A stretch of 64,000 nt of DNA from Allobosea sp039673065 (lineage in GTDB: Bacteria; Pseudomonadota; Alphaproteobacteria; Rhizobiales; Beijerinckiaceae), in assembly GCF_039673065.1 (NCBI RefSeq), contig NZ_JBDJKW010000001.1:496001-560000 (forward strand), in the 5' to 3' direction. The first letter of the stretch is position 1. The number at the start of each line of letters is the position of its first letter. Position numbers and translations under genes: made by a program. The notes below the pieces were generated by a model. That model was not told where the DNA came from. It worked only from the letters and a program-made list of their open reading frames with translations, and searched no databases. This document shows positions 1-7,436 of the stretch, piece after piece.

Positions 1-398
1 CGCAGGCCGCCGGCACCCGCGCCGTCCACCCGGCGGACCGGGCCGAGAACCGCATCATCCCGATGTATGGCCATCTCCCGGCCTGCGAGGATCCGGCAGT
101 GCTCGGCGAGATCTCCAATTCGTTCAATTCGCGCGAGGCCAAGTTCTGGGGCCCGCTGCGCGCGATCTCCTTCGACAGCGTCCGCCCGATCGCCTGGCGC
201 CCCTGGGGCGACGACCTGATCCCGCGCCGCTTCTGCACCGCCCGGATGATGACGAATGAGGGCGTGCTCCGCCGCGTCGACTATTCGGTGCGCGAGAATC
301 TCGGCTTCCTCGGCTTGACCTGGAACGTCAACTGGTGCGTCTCCGGGCTCGACCCGCTGCGTAGCTACGCGCCCGACTGCAAGATGGCCCGCCCCTGA
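1..398 (+). CDS. Conserved hypothetical protein, 5' end outside the window
   Basis: The reading frame is open from the first bases of the window (first whole codon at position 3) and stops at 398, so 131 C-terminal residues are visible. An ATG at 63 is in frame, but the upstream codons look like ordinary coding sequence, so the real start probably lies outside. The visible part is rich in Trp and Arg and ends in a segment with two Cys residues (around CVSGLDPLR and APDCK). I see no membrane segment and do not recognise the family. The gene lies 17 bp before the RNase T2 gene on the same strand and may be co-transcribed with it. Confidence 0.6.
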   Translation, partial: QAAGTRAVHPADRAENRIIPMYGHLPACEDPAVLGEISNSFNSREAKFWGPLRAISFDSVRPIAWRPWGDDLIPRRFCTARMMTNEGVLRRVDYSVRENLGFLGLTWNVNWCVSGLDPLRSYAPDCKMARP

Positions 399-415
399 GC
401 CGTATCGCCCGCGCC

Positions 416-1084
416 ATGCGCCTCGGCCGCCTCGCCCTCCTGCTCGCGACGCTGCTCGCTGTAGCCACGCCGGCTTCCGCACAGCGCGACCGGCGCGGCG
501 GCTCGCCCGGCAATTTCGACTTTTACGTGCTGGCCCTGTCCTGGACGCCGGGTTTCTGCGCGCTCGGTGGCGACGAGCGGCGCGATGCGCGCGAGCAATG
601 CGCCGACGGCACCGGGCTGGGCTTCGTCGTCCACGGGCTCTGGCCGCAATACGAGCGCGGCTTTCCCAGCGATTGCAGCGCCTTCGAGCGCTCGCCCTCG
701 CGCATCGCCATGCGCGAGGCGGACGGGCTGTTCCCCTCGGAGGGCCTCGCCCGCTACCAGTGGCGCAAGCATGGCACCTGCTCGGGCTCCAGCCCCGCCG
801 CCTATTTCGCCGATGTCCGCAAGGCCCGCGACAAGATCGCGATTCCGCCGCTGCTGACGAGCGTCGAGCGCGACCGCACGCTCGACCCGATGGCGATCGA
901 GCGCGCCTTCACCGAGGCCAATCCCGGCTTGCGCCCGGACATGATGGCTGTGGCCTGCCGGCGCGGGACGCTGCAGGAGGTCCGCATCTGCCTGACCCGC
1001 GATCTGCGCGGCTTCCGCAGCTGCCCCGAGGTCGACCGGGCCGGCTGCCGTACGCGCGACCTGCGCGTCGACTCGATCCGCTGA
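416..1084 (+). CDS. Ribonuclease T2 family protein, secreted
   Basis: A 222-residue protein. Residues 1-22 form a signal peptide (a run of Leu/Ala ending in ASAQ), so it should act in the periplasm or outside the cell. Both active-site segments of RNase T2 are present: CAS I as HGLWPQY near residue 78 and CAS II as KHGTCSG near residue 119, each with the catalytic His. Several Cys residues could form disulfides. The family cleaves RNA through a 2',3'-cyclic phosphate. The stop is 6 bp before the rlmJ start, so the two are probably co-transcribed, although the functional link is not evident. Confidence 0.9.
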   Translation: MRLGRLALLLATLLAVATPASAQRDRRGGSPGNFDFYVLALSWTPGFCALGGDERRDAREQCADGTGLGFVVHGLWPQYERGFPSDCSAFERSPSRIAMREADGLFPSEGLARYQWRKHGTCSGSSPAAYFADVRKARDKIAIPPLLTSVERDRTLDPMAIERAFTEANPGLRPDMMAVACRRGTLQEVRICLTRDLRGFRSCPEVDRAGCRTRDLRVDSIR

Positions 1085-1090
1085 GCCAAG

Positions 1091-1942
1091 ATGAACTACC
1101 GCCACGGCTTCCATGCGGGCAATTTCGCCGACGTGCTCAAGCATGTCGTGCTGGCCCGCATCCTCCTGCACCTCGCGGCCAAGGACAAACCCTACCGCCT
1201 GATCGATACCCATGCCGGGGCCGGCCGCTATGATCTCGGCTCGGACGAGGCACTGCGCACCCATGAATGGCGGGACGGCGTCGCGCGGCTCGCCCAGTCG
1301 CCTCTGGCACCGGCCGTCGAGGAGCTGCTGGCACCCTGGCGCGAGGCCGTCGCCGCCGCCCGCGAGGCACACGGCTCCTCCGCCTATCCCGGCTCGCCCT
1401 GGATCTGCCGCCACGCCATGCGCGCCGAGGACCGGCTGATCGCGGCCGAGCTGCACGACAACACCTTCCGCAAGCTCAGCGAGGCGCTCGGGCGCGACCG
1501 GCGCTGCAAGGCGCTGGAGATCGACGGCTGGACGGCGCTGCGCGCCAATGTCCCGCCCAAGGAGCGTCGCGGCCTGGTGCTGATCGACCCGCCCTTCGAG
1601 GAGCGCGACGAGTTCGCCACCATGGCGCAGGCGGTGATCGAGGCCCATCGTAAATGGGCGAGCGGCATCTACGCCCTGTGGTATCCGCTGAAGGATCGCG
1701 ACGGCGCCGAGGCGATGCTCGACGCGCTGCTGGAGGCGGGCATCGGCCGGCTGCTGCGGCTGGAGATCGAGGTCGACCGGCCGGAGGCCGCCGGCGGGCT
1801 CGGCGCCACCGGCATGCTGCTGATCAACCCGCCCTGGCGCCTCGCGGAGGAGGCGCAGATTCTCCTGCCGGCGCTGGCGGAACGGCTCGCCCAGGGCCCG
1901 CGTCCGCGCTATCGATGCGAGCCGATCCGCCCGGACGGCTGA
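1091..1942 (+). CDS. rlmJ: 23S rRNA (adenine(2030)-N6)-methyltransferase RlmJ
   Basis: A 283-residue protein that begins with the family's typical N-terminus (MNYRHGFHAGNFADVLKH). The SAM-binding region is at about residue 40 (IDTHAGAGRYDL), and the N6-adenine methyltransferase catalytic motif, here DPPFE, is near residue 160. RlmJ methylates A2030 of 23S rRNA. Its length matches the E. coli enzyme (280). The start ATG at 1091 follows the RNase T2 stop by 6 bp. I see no missing motif. Confidence 0.93.
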   Translation: MNYRHGFHAGNFADVLKHVVLARILLHLAAKDKPYRLIDTHAGAGRYDLGSDEALRTHEWRDGVARLAQSPLAPAVEELLAPWREAVAAAREAHGSSAYPGSPWICRHAMRAEDRLIAAELHDNTFRKLSEALGRDRRCKALEIDGWTALRANVPPKERRGLVLIDPPFEERDEFATMAQAVIEAHRKWASGIYALWYPLKDRDGAEAMLDALLEAGIGRLLRLEIEVDRPEAAGGLGATGMLLINPPWRLAEEAQILLPALAERLAQGPRPRYRCEPIRPDG

Positions 1943-1970
1943 TGGTCCCCGCCAGAGAACGAGTGTGCCG

Positions 1971-2576
1971 ATGTTGACCCTGCGCTCCTCCCCCGCCTCG
2001 CCCTTCGGCCGCAAGATCAAGATCGCGGCGGCGGTCCTCGGCCTGACCGACCGGATCACGGTCGTCGCCACCGACACCACCGACCCGCAGGATTCGATCC
2101 GCCGCGAGAACCCGCTCGGCAAGATCCCGACGCTGATTCTGGAGGACGGTACGACGCTGTTCGATTCGCGCGTGATCGCCGAATATCTCGACATGCTCGC
2201 CGGCGGCGGCATCATTATCCCGGCCGGGATGGCGCGCTTCCCGCAGCTGCGCCTTCAGGCGCTGGCCGACGGCATCGGCGACGCCGCGCTGCTGCAGGTC
2301 TACGAGACCCGCTTCCGCGAGGAGGAGCACCGCAACGCCGCCTGGGTCGAGAACCAGGCCGGCAAGGCGGCGCGCGGCCTCGCGGCGCTCGAAGCCGCCC
2401 CGCCCGCCTTCGACGACAAGCCCCGGATCGGCGAGATCGCGCTGGCCTGCACGCTCGGCTATCTCGACCTGCGCTTCGACGGCAGCTGGCGCAGCGGCCA
2501 CCCGGCCCTCGTCGCCTGGCTCGACGCCTTCGCCGCCAAGGTCCCGGCCTTCGAGGCGACGCGCTTCAAGGGCTGA
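1971..2576 (+). CDS. Glutathione S-transferase family protein
   Basis: A 201-residue protein. The N-terminal thioredoxin-like domain opens with LRSSPASPFGRK, has the cis-Pro loop (GKIPTL) near residue 47 and the Ser-containing glutathione contact (FDSRVIAEYL) near residue 62. A helical C-terminal domain follows. The catalytic residue is likely one of the N-terminal Ser residues, as in beta/zeta-like bacterial GSTs. An in-frame GTG at 1965 would add two residues. The substrate cannot be told from sequence. A strong terminator follows the gene. Confidence 0.85.
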   Translation: MLTLRSSPASPFGRKIKIAAAVLGLTDRITVVATDTTDPQDSIRRENPLGKIPTLILEDGTTLFDSRVIAEYLDMLAGGGIIIPAGMARFPQLRLQALADGIGDAALLQVYETRFREEEHRNAAWVENQAGKAARGLAALEAAPPAFDDKPRIGEIALACTLGYLDLRFDGSWRSGHPALVAWLDAFAAKVPAFEATRFKG

Positions 2577-2624
2577 CGCCGGCGCGCACGCGTGCCACGC
2601 GATCGCCCTGAAAGCCCAGAGCGC

Positions 2625-2656
2625 GCCGCGCTTCCCCTGGGAAGCGCGGCTTTTTT
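2625..2656 (+). terminator. Rho-independent terminator after the GST gene
   Basis: A perfect 12-bp stem (2625-2636 pairing with 2639-2650), rich in G and C, is followed immediately by six T residues (2651-2656). It lies 48 bp after the GST stop codon and reads on the plus strand, so it ends the RNase T2-rlmJ-GST transcript. Confidence 0.9.
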
Positions 2657-2763
2657 GCGCGTGGTGTTGCGCCGGCCTCGGTGCCACCGGCCGAAGGATC
2701 CGGGCATGCCTCGCCCCGCCCGCGCAGAGCCGGGGCGCGGGCGTCCGCACCGTCCACGCGACG

Positions 2764-2792
2764 AAAAAAGCCCCGCACGCTCGGCACGGGGC
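2764..2792 (-). terminator. Possible backup terminator for the porin gene
   Basis: On the minus strand, GCCCCG pairs with CGGGGC across an 11-base loop and is followed by six T residues (2764-2769 on the plus strand read as A). It lies about 60 bp beyond the main porin terminator. The stem is only 6 bp, so this is a weaker call. Confidence 0.5.
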
Positions 2793-2852
2793 GTCATTCC
2801 ATTTACGGCCGGGCTTGAAAGAGGCGACGCGCTGCCTCGCCCATGCACCAGA

Positions 2853-2886
2853 CAAAGAAAAACCCGGTGGCCGAAGCCACCGGGTT
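2853..2886 (-). terminator. Rho-independent terminator of the porin gene
   Basis: A perfect 11-bp stem (2861-2871 with 2876-2886) carries a 4-base loop (CGAA on the plus strand, TTCG on the minus). On the minus strand it runs into TTTTTCTTTG. It starts 25 bp after the porin stop codon. The stable TTCG tetraloop fits a highly expressed gene. Confidence 0.92.
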
Positions 2887-2911
2887 CCGTTCGTCACACC
2901 TGAAGGTGAGA

Positions 2912-3595
2912 CTAGAACTTGTAGTTCAGGCCGGCGCGGACGACCGAGAACTCGTGGCCGACCTTGGCAGCGGTGCCGAAGATGCTCTTCTTGTCGAGGT
3001 CGACGTAGAGGTACTCGCCACGGACGGTCAGGTTGTCGGTGATGGCGTACTCGAGGCCAGCGCCGACGGTCCAGCCGGAGTGGGTGTTGCTGTCGCCGTT
3101 GAAGCCGTTGATGCCGAGGCCCGGGGCCAGGGTGGTCTTCACGTTGCCGTAGGCGTAACCACCGGTGACGTAGGGCAGGAACCGGTCGAAGGCGTAGCCG
3201 ATGCGGCCACGAACGGTGCCGAACCACTCGACCTTCGAGTTGCCGACGACGCCGAAGCCAGCCCAGCTCGGGCCGGCCTTCAGGTCGGCGCCCTGGAAGT
3301 CAGCCTCGAGGCCGAACACGGCCTGACCGACCTGGTAGTTGTAGCCGATCTGGCCACCGCCGACGAAGCCGTCGGTGTCGCCGAACAGCGTGCCGACAGC
3401 GTTCCAGCCGCGGCTCTTGACCTTGCCGAAGCCGTAGCCGGCGTTGGCACCGACGTAGAAGCCGGTCCAGGTGAAGGCGGGAACGTAGACCGGGGCGACG
3501 ACCGGGCCCTTGCGGCTCGGAAGGTCGGCGGCCGAAGCGGCGCCAGCGGCGACGATGCCGAGGGCGGCAACACCCGAAAGCAGGATCTTCTTCAT
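2912..3595 (-). CDS. Outer membrane beta-barrel porin (RopB/Omp25-like)
   Basis: A 227-residue protein. Residues 1-22 are a signal peptide (MKKILLSGVAALG..., cleavage after ASA), followed by the family's Pro-rich linker (ADLPSRKGPVVAPVYVP) and the barrel motif FTWTGFYVGANAGYGFG. Alternating Gly/aromatic strands lead to a C-terminal Phe (LNYKF), the BamA recognition signal. The ATG at 3595 is chosen over longer options because a strong ribosome site (TAAGGAGT) lies just upstream. The 5' UTR carries a hairpin, and two terminators follow. This is typical of the abundant Omp25/Omp31 family of Hyphomicrobiales. Confidence 0.92.
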   Translation of the reverse strand: MKKILLSGVAALGIVAAGAASAADLPSRKGPVVAPVYVPAFTWTGFYVGANAGYGFGKVKSRGWNAVGTLFGDTDGFVGGGQIGYNYQVGQAVFGLEADFQGADLKAGPSWAGFGVVGNSKVEWFGTVRGRIGYAFDRFLPYVTGGYAYGNVKTTLAPGLGINGFNGDSNTHSGWTVGAGLEYAITDNLTVRGEYLYVDLDKKSIFGTAAKVGHEFSVVRAGLNYKF

Positions 3596-3620
3596 GACGT
3601 ACTCCTTAGTCGTCGCGTTC

Positions 3621-3636
3621 GCCGACAGATGTCGGC
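3621..3636 (-). promoter_or_regulatory. 5' UTR hairpin in the porin leader
   Basis: GCCGACA-GA-TGTCGGC forms a 7-bp stem with a very short loop (4 bases if the last pair opens), about 26 bases upstream of the porin ATG in the presumed leader. Such hairpins can stabilise porin mRNAs or act in post-transcriptional control. The role here is inferred. Confidence 0.5.
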
Positions 3637-3655
3637 CTGTGATTTCGATGACCCA

Positions 3656-3661
3656 CTTATA
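3656..3661 (-). promoter_or_regulatory. Possible -10 box of the porin promoter
   Basis: On the minus strand this reads TATAAG, about 60 bases upstream of the porin ATG and upstream of the leader hairpin. I see no clear -35 hexamer at the usual distance, so the call is tentative. Confidence 0.3.
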
Positions 3662-3966
3662 GGCCAGGTGAGGCGCCCTGTCTGTTGCGGCCAAAACACA
3701 GCTGCATGCCAGACCAAGGCGAAATTGCGGCACAATCCGGAAGGGCGTCTCCACATTGCTCAATTCCGGTTAGTGATTGTTAAGGTTGGATAAATTGGTG
3801 AATCGAACCCTAACGCTAAGGCACCGGAGGGCCGTCGCGATTCCTCCAACGCCGCAACCGTCGCCCAGGTTCCGAAAAGCCTGAAAACACCGGGGCCGGC
3901 GGCGGGTTGCGGCCTGCGCCCGCCGGGCTTAAGCCGGGTTATCGACGACAGCCGAGACGACCTTTG

Positions 3967-4764
3967 GTGCCGCCTCTCTCCATCTTCATCATCGCCCGCG
4001 ACGAGGCAGACCGGATCGGCCCGACCATCGCGGCGGTCCGCGCCCTGAGCGACGACATCGTCCTCGTCGATTCCGGCTCGACCGACGGCACGCGCGAGAT
4101 CGCCGCCGCGCATGGCGCGCGCGTCATCGAGAACGCCTGGCCGGGCTACGGCCCGCAGAAGCGCTTCGCCGAGGAGCAGTGCCGGCACGCCTGGCTGCTC
4201 AACATCGATGCCGACGAGGTGATTCCCCCCGATCTGGCGGCCGAGATCGCAGCGCTGTTCGCAAACGGCGAGCCCGCGGCCGATGCCTACAAGATCCGAA
4301 TCGCGGAGATCTTCCCCGGCGAAGGCGCGCCGCACCGATTCGCCTACGCCCTCTCGCCGGTCAGGCTCTATCGCGCCGACAAAGGGCGCTATTCCGCCTC
4401 CCCCGTGCACGACCGGGTCGATCTCGCGCCCGACGCCCGCGTCGCGGCGCTCAAGGGCACGATCCATCATTATTCCGTGCGCTCGCTGGGCGACCAGATG
4501 GCGAAGCTCAACGCCTACAGCGACGCGCAGGCAGACGATCTCGACGCGCGCGGCGAGACGCTCTCGGTCTTCCGCCTCGTCGCCGAGTTCCCGGCGAACT
4601 TCTTCAAGGCCTATATCGGCCGCCGCCACGCCCTGCGCGGCGTCTACGGCTTCATGACCGCGATGAACTATGCCTTCTACCGGTATCTGCGCGTCGCCAA
4701 GCACTGGGAGAGACGCATGCAGCGCCGCAGCCACCGCGCCGGAGGCGACCGCAATGAGCGCTGA
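3967..4764 (+). CDS. Glycosyltransferase family 2 (WaaE/KdtX-like, LPS core type)
   Basis: A 265-residue GT-A protein from the GTG at 3967; a TTG at 3964 or an upstream TTG at 3907 are other possible starts, and none has a strong ribosome site. The nucleotide-binding motif LVDSGSTDGT is near residue 35 and the metal-binding motif NIDADEV near residue 80. The layout matches KdtX/WaaE glycosyltransferases that add a sugar to the lipopolysaccharide core, acting on the cytoplasmic face of the inner membrane. It overlaps the next gene (4754) by 11 bp, so the two are translationally coupled. The exact sugar is unknown. Confidence 0.82.
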   Translation: MPPLSIFIIARDEADRIGPTIAAVRALSDDIVLVDSGSTDGTREIAAAHGARVIENAWPGYGPQKRFAEEQCRHAWLLNIDADEVIPPDLAAEIAALFANGEPAADAYKIRIAEIFPGEGAPHRFAYALSPVRLYRADKGRYSASPVHDRVDLAPDARVAALKGTIHHYSVRSLGDQMAKLNAYSDAQADDLDARGETLSVFRLVAEFPANFFKAYIGRRHALRGVYGFMTAMNYAFYRYLRVAKHWERRMQRRSHRAGGDRNER

Positions 4765-5503
4765 GGTCGCGCTGGTCACCGGCGGCGCTCGTCGCATCGG
4801 CCGGGCCATCGTCGAGCGGCTGGCGGCCGAGGGCTACGCCATCGCCATCCACTGCCATCGCTCGCTCGCCGAAGCGCAGGCGCTCGCTGCGGGAATCGTG
4901 GCACAGGGCGGCCGGGCCTGTGCGCTTCAGGCCGATCTCGTCGATCCGGTGCAGGTCGAGGAGCTGGTGCCCGCCGCGGAGGCCGCGCTCGGCAAGGTGA
5001 CGCTGCTGGTCAACAACGCCTCGAGCTTCCTCGTCGACGATCTGCGCCATCTCGAGGTGGCGCAGTGGAACCGGCAGTTCTCGATCAACCTGCGTGCGCC
5101 GTCCGTGCTGGCCGGCACCATGGCGAACCGGCTGCCCGAAGACCGCAAGGGCGCGATCGTCAACATCCTCGACCAGCGCGTGCGCAAGCTGACGCCGCAA
5201 TACTATTCCTACACGCTGAGCAAGGCGGCGCTCCATGCCGCCACCACGACGATGGCGCAGACGCTCGCCCCGCGCATCCGCGTCAACGCCGTCGCGCCGG
5301 GCCCGACCTTCGCCAACCCGCATGACGGCGAGGCCGGCTTCGCGGCGGAAGCCGACGGCACGTTGCTCGGCCGGCCGGTCGATCCCGCAGCGATCGCCGA
5401 GGCGGTGATCTACCTGACGCGGGCCGAATCGGTGACCGGGCAGACGCTCGCCGTCGATGCCGGCCAGCAGATCGGCTGGCGCACGCCCGACATCCTCGGC
5501 TGA
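4754..5503 (+). CDS. SDR oxidoreductase, pteridine reductase (FolM/PTR1)-like
   Basis: A 249-residue short-chain dehydrogenase. The cofactor loop is TGGARRIG near the N-terminus; the Arg-Arg suggests NADPH. NNASSF follows near residue 85. In the active site the YxxxK motif is in YSYTLSK, but the residue 13 before the Tyr is Asp (in NILDQRVRK), not the usual SDR Ser. An Asp-Tyr-Lys triad at this spacing is the mark of pteridine reductases (PTR1, FolM), which reduce dihydropterins. The start ATG at 4754 overlaps the glycosyltransferase. The pteridine activity is an inference; a general SDR role is possible. Confidence 0.8.
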   Translation: MSAEVALVTGGARRIGRAIVERLAAEGYAIAIHCHRSLAEAQALAAGIVAQGGRACALQADLVDPVQVEELVPAAEAALGKVTLLVNNASSFLVDDLRHLEVAQWNRQFSINLRAPSVLAGTMANRLPEDRKGAIVNILDQRVRKLTPQYYSYTLSKAALHAATTTMAQTLAPRIRVNAVAPGPTFANPHDGEAGFAAEADGTLLGRPVDPAAIAEAVIYLTRAESVTGQTLAVDAGQQIGWRTPDILG

Positions 5504-5533
5504 GGCGCCGGGCTGACCACCGTCCCCCGCCCC

Positions 5534-6163
5534 TCAGCGCGTGGCGTCGTTGCGATAGGGCGCGCGGCCGCTCGCCAGCGCATCGGCGAGCAGCTCCAGC
5601 CGGTCCTGGCCCCAGAACACCTCGCCGTCGAGGACATAGCTCGGCGCGCCGAACACGCCGGCCTCGATGGCACGCGACTGGTTGGCCTCGTAGCTGCTGC
5701 CGATCGCGTCGTCGCGCGCCGCAGCGATCAGCCCGGCCGGATCGAGCCCGGCGCGGCTTGCCGCCACCTCCAGCGCCTCGGGCTGCGACATGTCGCGCTC
5801 ATGCGCCCAAACATCCGCCAGCACCTCGCCGATGAAGCCGGCGGGATCCTCGCCACGGGCGACCAGCGCCAGCACGCAGCGATCCGCCAGCGTGACGTCG
5901 TAAGGGAAGTGCTTCGGGAACAGCACCAGCGGCAGGCCGCGCTTCTCGCGCCAGCGCTGCAGTTCCAGCACGCGGTAGCGCTGCCGCACCGGATGGCGCT
6001 TCTGCAAGGGCAGGCCGCCCGTCTCGCCGAAGACCGAGCCGAGCGAGACCGGGCGATAGTCGACGGCGCGGCCATGGCGCCCGGCCAGCGCGACGAAATG
6101 GGCGTGCCCCAGATAGGTCCAGGGGGACAACAGCGAGAAATAATAGGCGATCGGTCGCGACAT
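5534..6163 (-). CDS. 2-hydroxychromene-2-carboxylate isomerase family (DsbA-like fold)
   Basis: A 209-residue protein of the DsbA/kappa-GST fold. The N-terminus has YYFSLLSPWTYLGH, where the Ser is the glutathione-contacting residue of the family. The C-terminus has GVFGAPSYVLDGEVFWGQDRLE, a hallmark of HCCA isomerases. The founding members act in naphthalene breakdown with glutathione, but most chromosomal copies, with no aromatic genes nearby, have unknown substrates; that is the case here. It ends convergently with the SDR gene, 30 bp apart. Confidence 0.85.
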   Translation of the reverse strand: MSRPIAYYFSLLSPWTYLGHAHFVALAGRHGRAVDYRPVSLGSVFGETGGLPLQKRHPVRQRYRVLELQRWREKRGLPLVLFPKHFPYDVTLADRCVLALVARGEDPAGFIGEVLADVWAHERDMSQPEALEVAASRAGLDPAGLIAAARDDAIGSSYEANQSRAIEAGVFGAPSYVLDGEVFWGQDRLELLADALASGRAPYRNDATR

Positions 6164-6283
6164 CTCGGCCTCCGGCGATAGGACGGCCGATCATGCGGCT
6201 CGCGGCGCACACCGCAAGCCTGAGCGACGCGCATCCCCGTCACGCGCAGGGCGGGACCGGGGGCCCGCCCCGAGCGCCCGGGC

Positions 6284-6568
6284 TCAGGCCGCCTTGTTCT
6301 TCACCAGTCCGATGATCGCGGTGAGGAGGGCGCCGCCGGCGCCGCCCGCGATCAGGTTGGTGACGATGCCGCCGATGCTGAGATTGCCGCTCTGCGCCGC
6401 GGCCGTGATCGCCGGCAGCACCAGCGGCACGATCTGCCCAAGCACCCCGCCGCCGACCAGCCCGGCGATGGTGTTGCCGAGCGTGCCGAGATCGAAGCTC
6501 GGCGAGGCCTTGCCGGCTGCATTGCCGCCGAGCGCCCCGGCGATGAGGTTGGCCAGTATCTGTTCCAT
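6284..6568 (-). CDS. Small Gly/Ala-rich hydrophobic protein of unknown function
   Basis: A 94-residue protein starting MEQILANLIAGALGG. It has repeated glycine-zipper-like patches (IAGLVGGGVLG, LIAGGAGGALL), two or three hydrophobic stretches and a short Lys-rich end (VKNKAA). There is no signal peptide. It could insert in membranes or form oligomers. I do not recognise a family. The ATG at 6568 is the first sensible start. It stands alone, with pgeF 86 bp upstream on the same strand. Confidence 0.65.
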   Translation of the reverse strand: MEQILANLIAGALGGNAAGKASPSFDLGTLGNTIAGLVGGGVLGQIVPLVLPAITAAAQSGNLSIGGIVTNLIAGGAGGALLTAIIGLVKNKAA

Positions 6569-6654
6569 GCGATCCCCCGTCCGATAGACGTCACTGGACG
6601 GCAGGCAGCATGCGCCTCCTGGCCGCCGGACACAATCGGGCCGCGGGAAGCGGC

Positions 6655-7419
6655 TCAGCCCAGCGCGATCGCCGAGATCAGCCGGCCGTAATCCGCCTCG
6701 CCGCGATGGGTGGTGCGGCGATAGCTGTAGAAGCGCCGCTCGTCGCCATAGGTGCACAAGCCCATGTCGACGAAGCGGCCGATACCCGCCTCCTGGGCGC
6801 GATGGGCGATGAAGGAAGGCAGGTCGAACATCCAGTGCGCCGGCCGTTCGGAGGCGGTGAAGAAGCGCGAGAAGGTCGGGTTCTCGGCCTTGAAGCGCTC
6901 GGCGAATTCCGGCCCGACCTCATAGGCGGCGGCGCTGATCGTCGGCCCGAGCACGGCGAGAATGCGCTCGCGGCGCGCGCCCAGCTTCTCCATCGCGATC
7001 ACGGTCGCACCGATCACCCCGCCGAAGGCGCCCTTCCAGCCGGCATGGGCCGCGCCGACCACGCAGGCCTCGGCATCGGCGAACAGCAGCGGGCCGCAAT
7101 CGGCCGTCGAGATGCCGAGCGCGACGCCGTGCGCCACGGTCACCATCGCGTCGGCCTGCGGCCGCTCGCCGAGCCAGGGCCCGGTCACCACGGCAACGTC
7201 CGGCGAATGGATCTGGTGCACGCTGACGAGGTTGCCCGCCTCGACGCCGAGCGCCTTCGCCATCCGCGCACGGTTCTCGCTCACCGCCGCCCGCTCATCG
7301 CGCGAACCCAGCCCGCCATTGAGCGAGGCGTAGATGCCGGTCGACACGCCGCCCTCGCGGGTGAAGAAGGCGTGGCGCAGGCCGGTTTCCCTGGCGAGGT
7401 CGGGAGAGCTGATCAGCAT
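6655..7419 (-). CDS. pgeF: Peptidoglycan editing factor PgeF (YfiH, laccase-fold)
   Basis: A 254-residue protein of the multicopper-polyphenol-oxidase (YfiH) fold. Metal-site motifs are visible: VHQIHSPD near residue 67, STADCGPLLFAD near residue 115 and AHAGWKGAFGG near residue 132, supplying the His/Cys/His metal ligands. The family removes wrongly incorporated Ser-containing muropeptide precursors (PgeF) and has purine nucleosidase/phosphorylase activity. A good ribosome site (TAGGAGCGG) precedes the ATG at 7419. It follows midA by 17 bp, as the third gene of the lgt-midA-pgeF operon. Confidence 0.9.
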   Translation of the reverse strand: MLISSPDLARETGLRHAFFTREGGVSTGIYASLNGGLGSRDERAAVSENRARMAKALGVEAGNLVSVHQIHSPDVAVVTGPWLGERPQADAMVTVAHGVALGISTADCGPLLFADAEACVVGAAHAGWKGAFGGVIGATVIAMEKLGARRERILAVLGPTISAAAYEVGPEFAERFKAENPTFSRFFTASERPAHWMFDLPSFIAHRAQEAGIGRFVDMGLCTYGDERRFYSYRRTTHRGEADYGRLISAIALG

Positions 7420-7436
7420 GGTCGGTCCATCCGCTC

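Larger units (their letters stand above)
2577..2911. other. Convergent intergenic region with three hairpins
   Basis: 335 bp between the GST gene (plus) and the porin gene (minus). It holds the GST terminator (2625-2656), a strong minus-strand terminator next to the porin gene (2853-2886) and a weaker minus-strand hairpin with a T run (2764-2792). I see no convincing small gene between them. Confidence 0.7.
3596..3966. other. Divergent intergenic region between the porin and a glycosyltransferase
   Basis: About 370 bp. It contains the porin leader with a hairpin (3621-3636), a possible minus-strand -10 box (3656-3661), and an unusually A+T-rich patch at about 3755-3820 compared with the rest of the window. 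That patch may carry promoter or regulator sites for either gene. I found no convincing gene in it. Confidence 0.55.

Noticed and set aside
365..2215. A 616-codon minus-strand frame opposite RNase T2 and rlmJ
   Set aside because: Both plus-strand genes have intact motifs; the antisense translation has no recognisable domain.
3781..3830. Possible tRNA T-loop-like sequence near GAATCGAACC
   Set aside because: No cloverleaf can be folded around it and no acceptor pairing was found.
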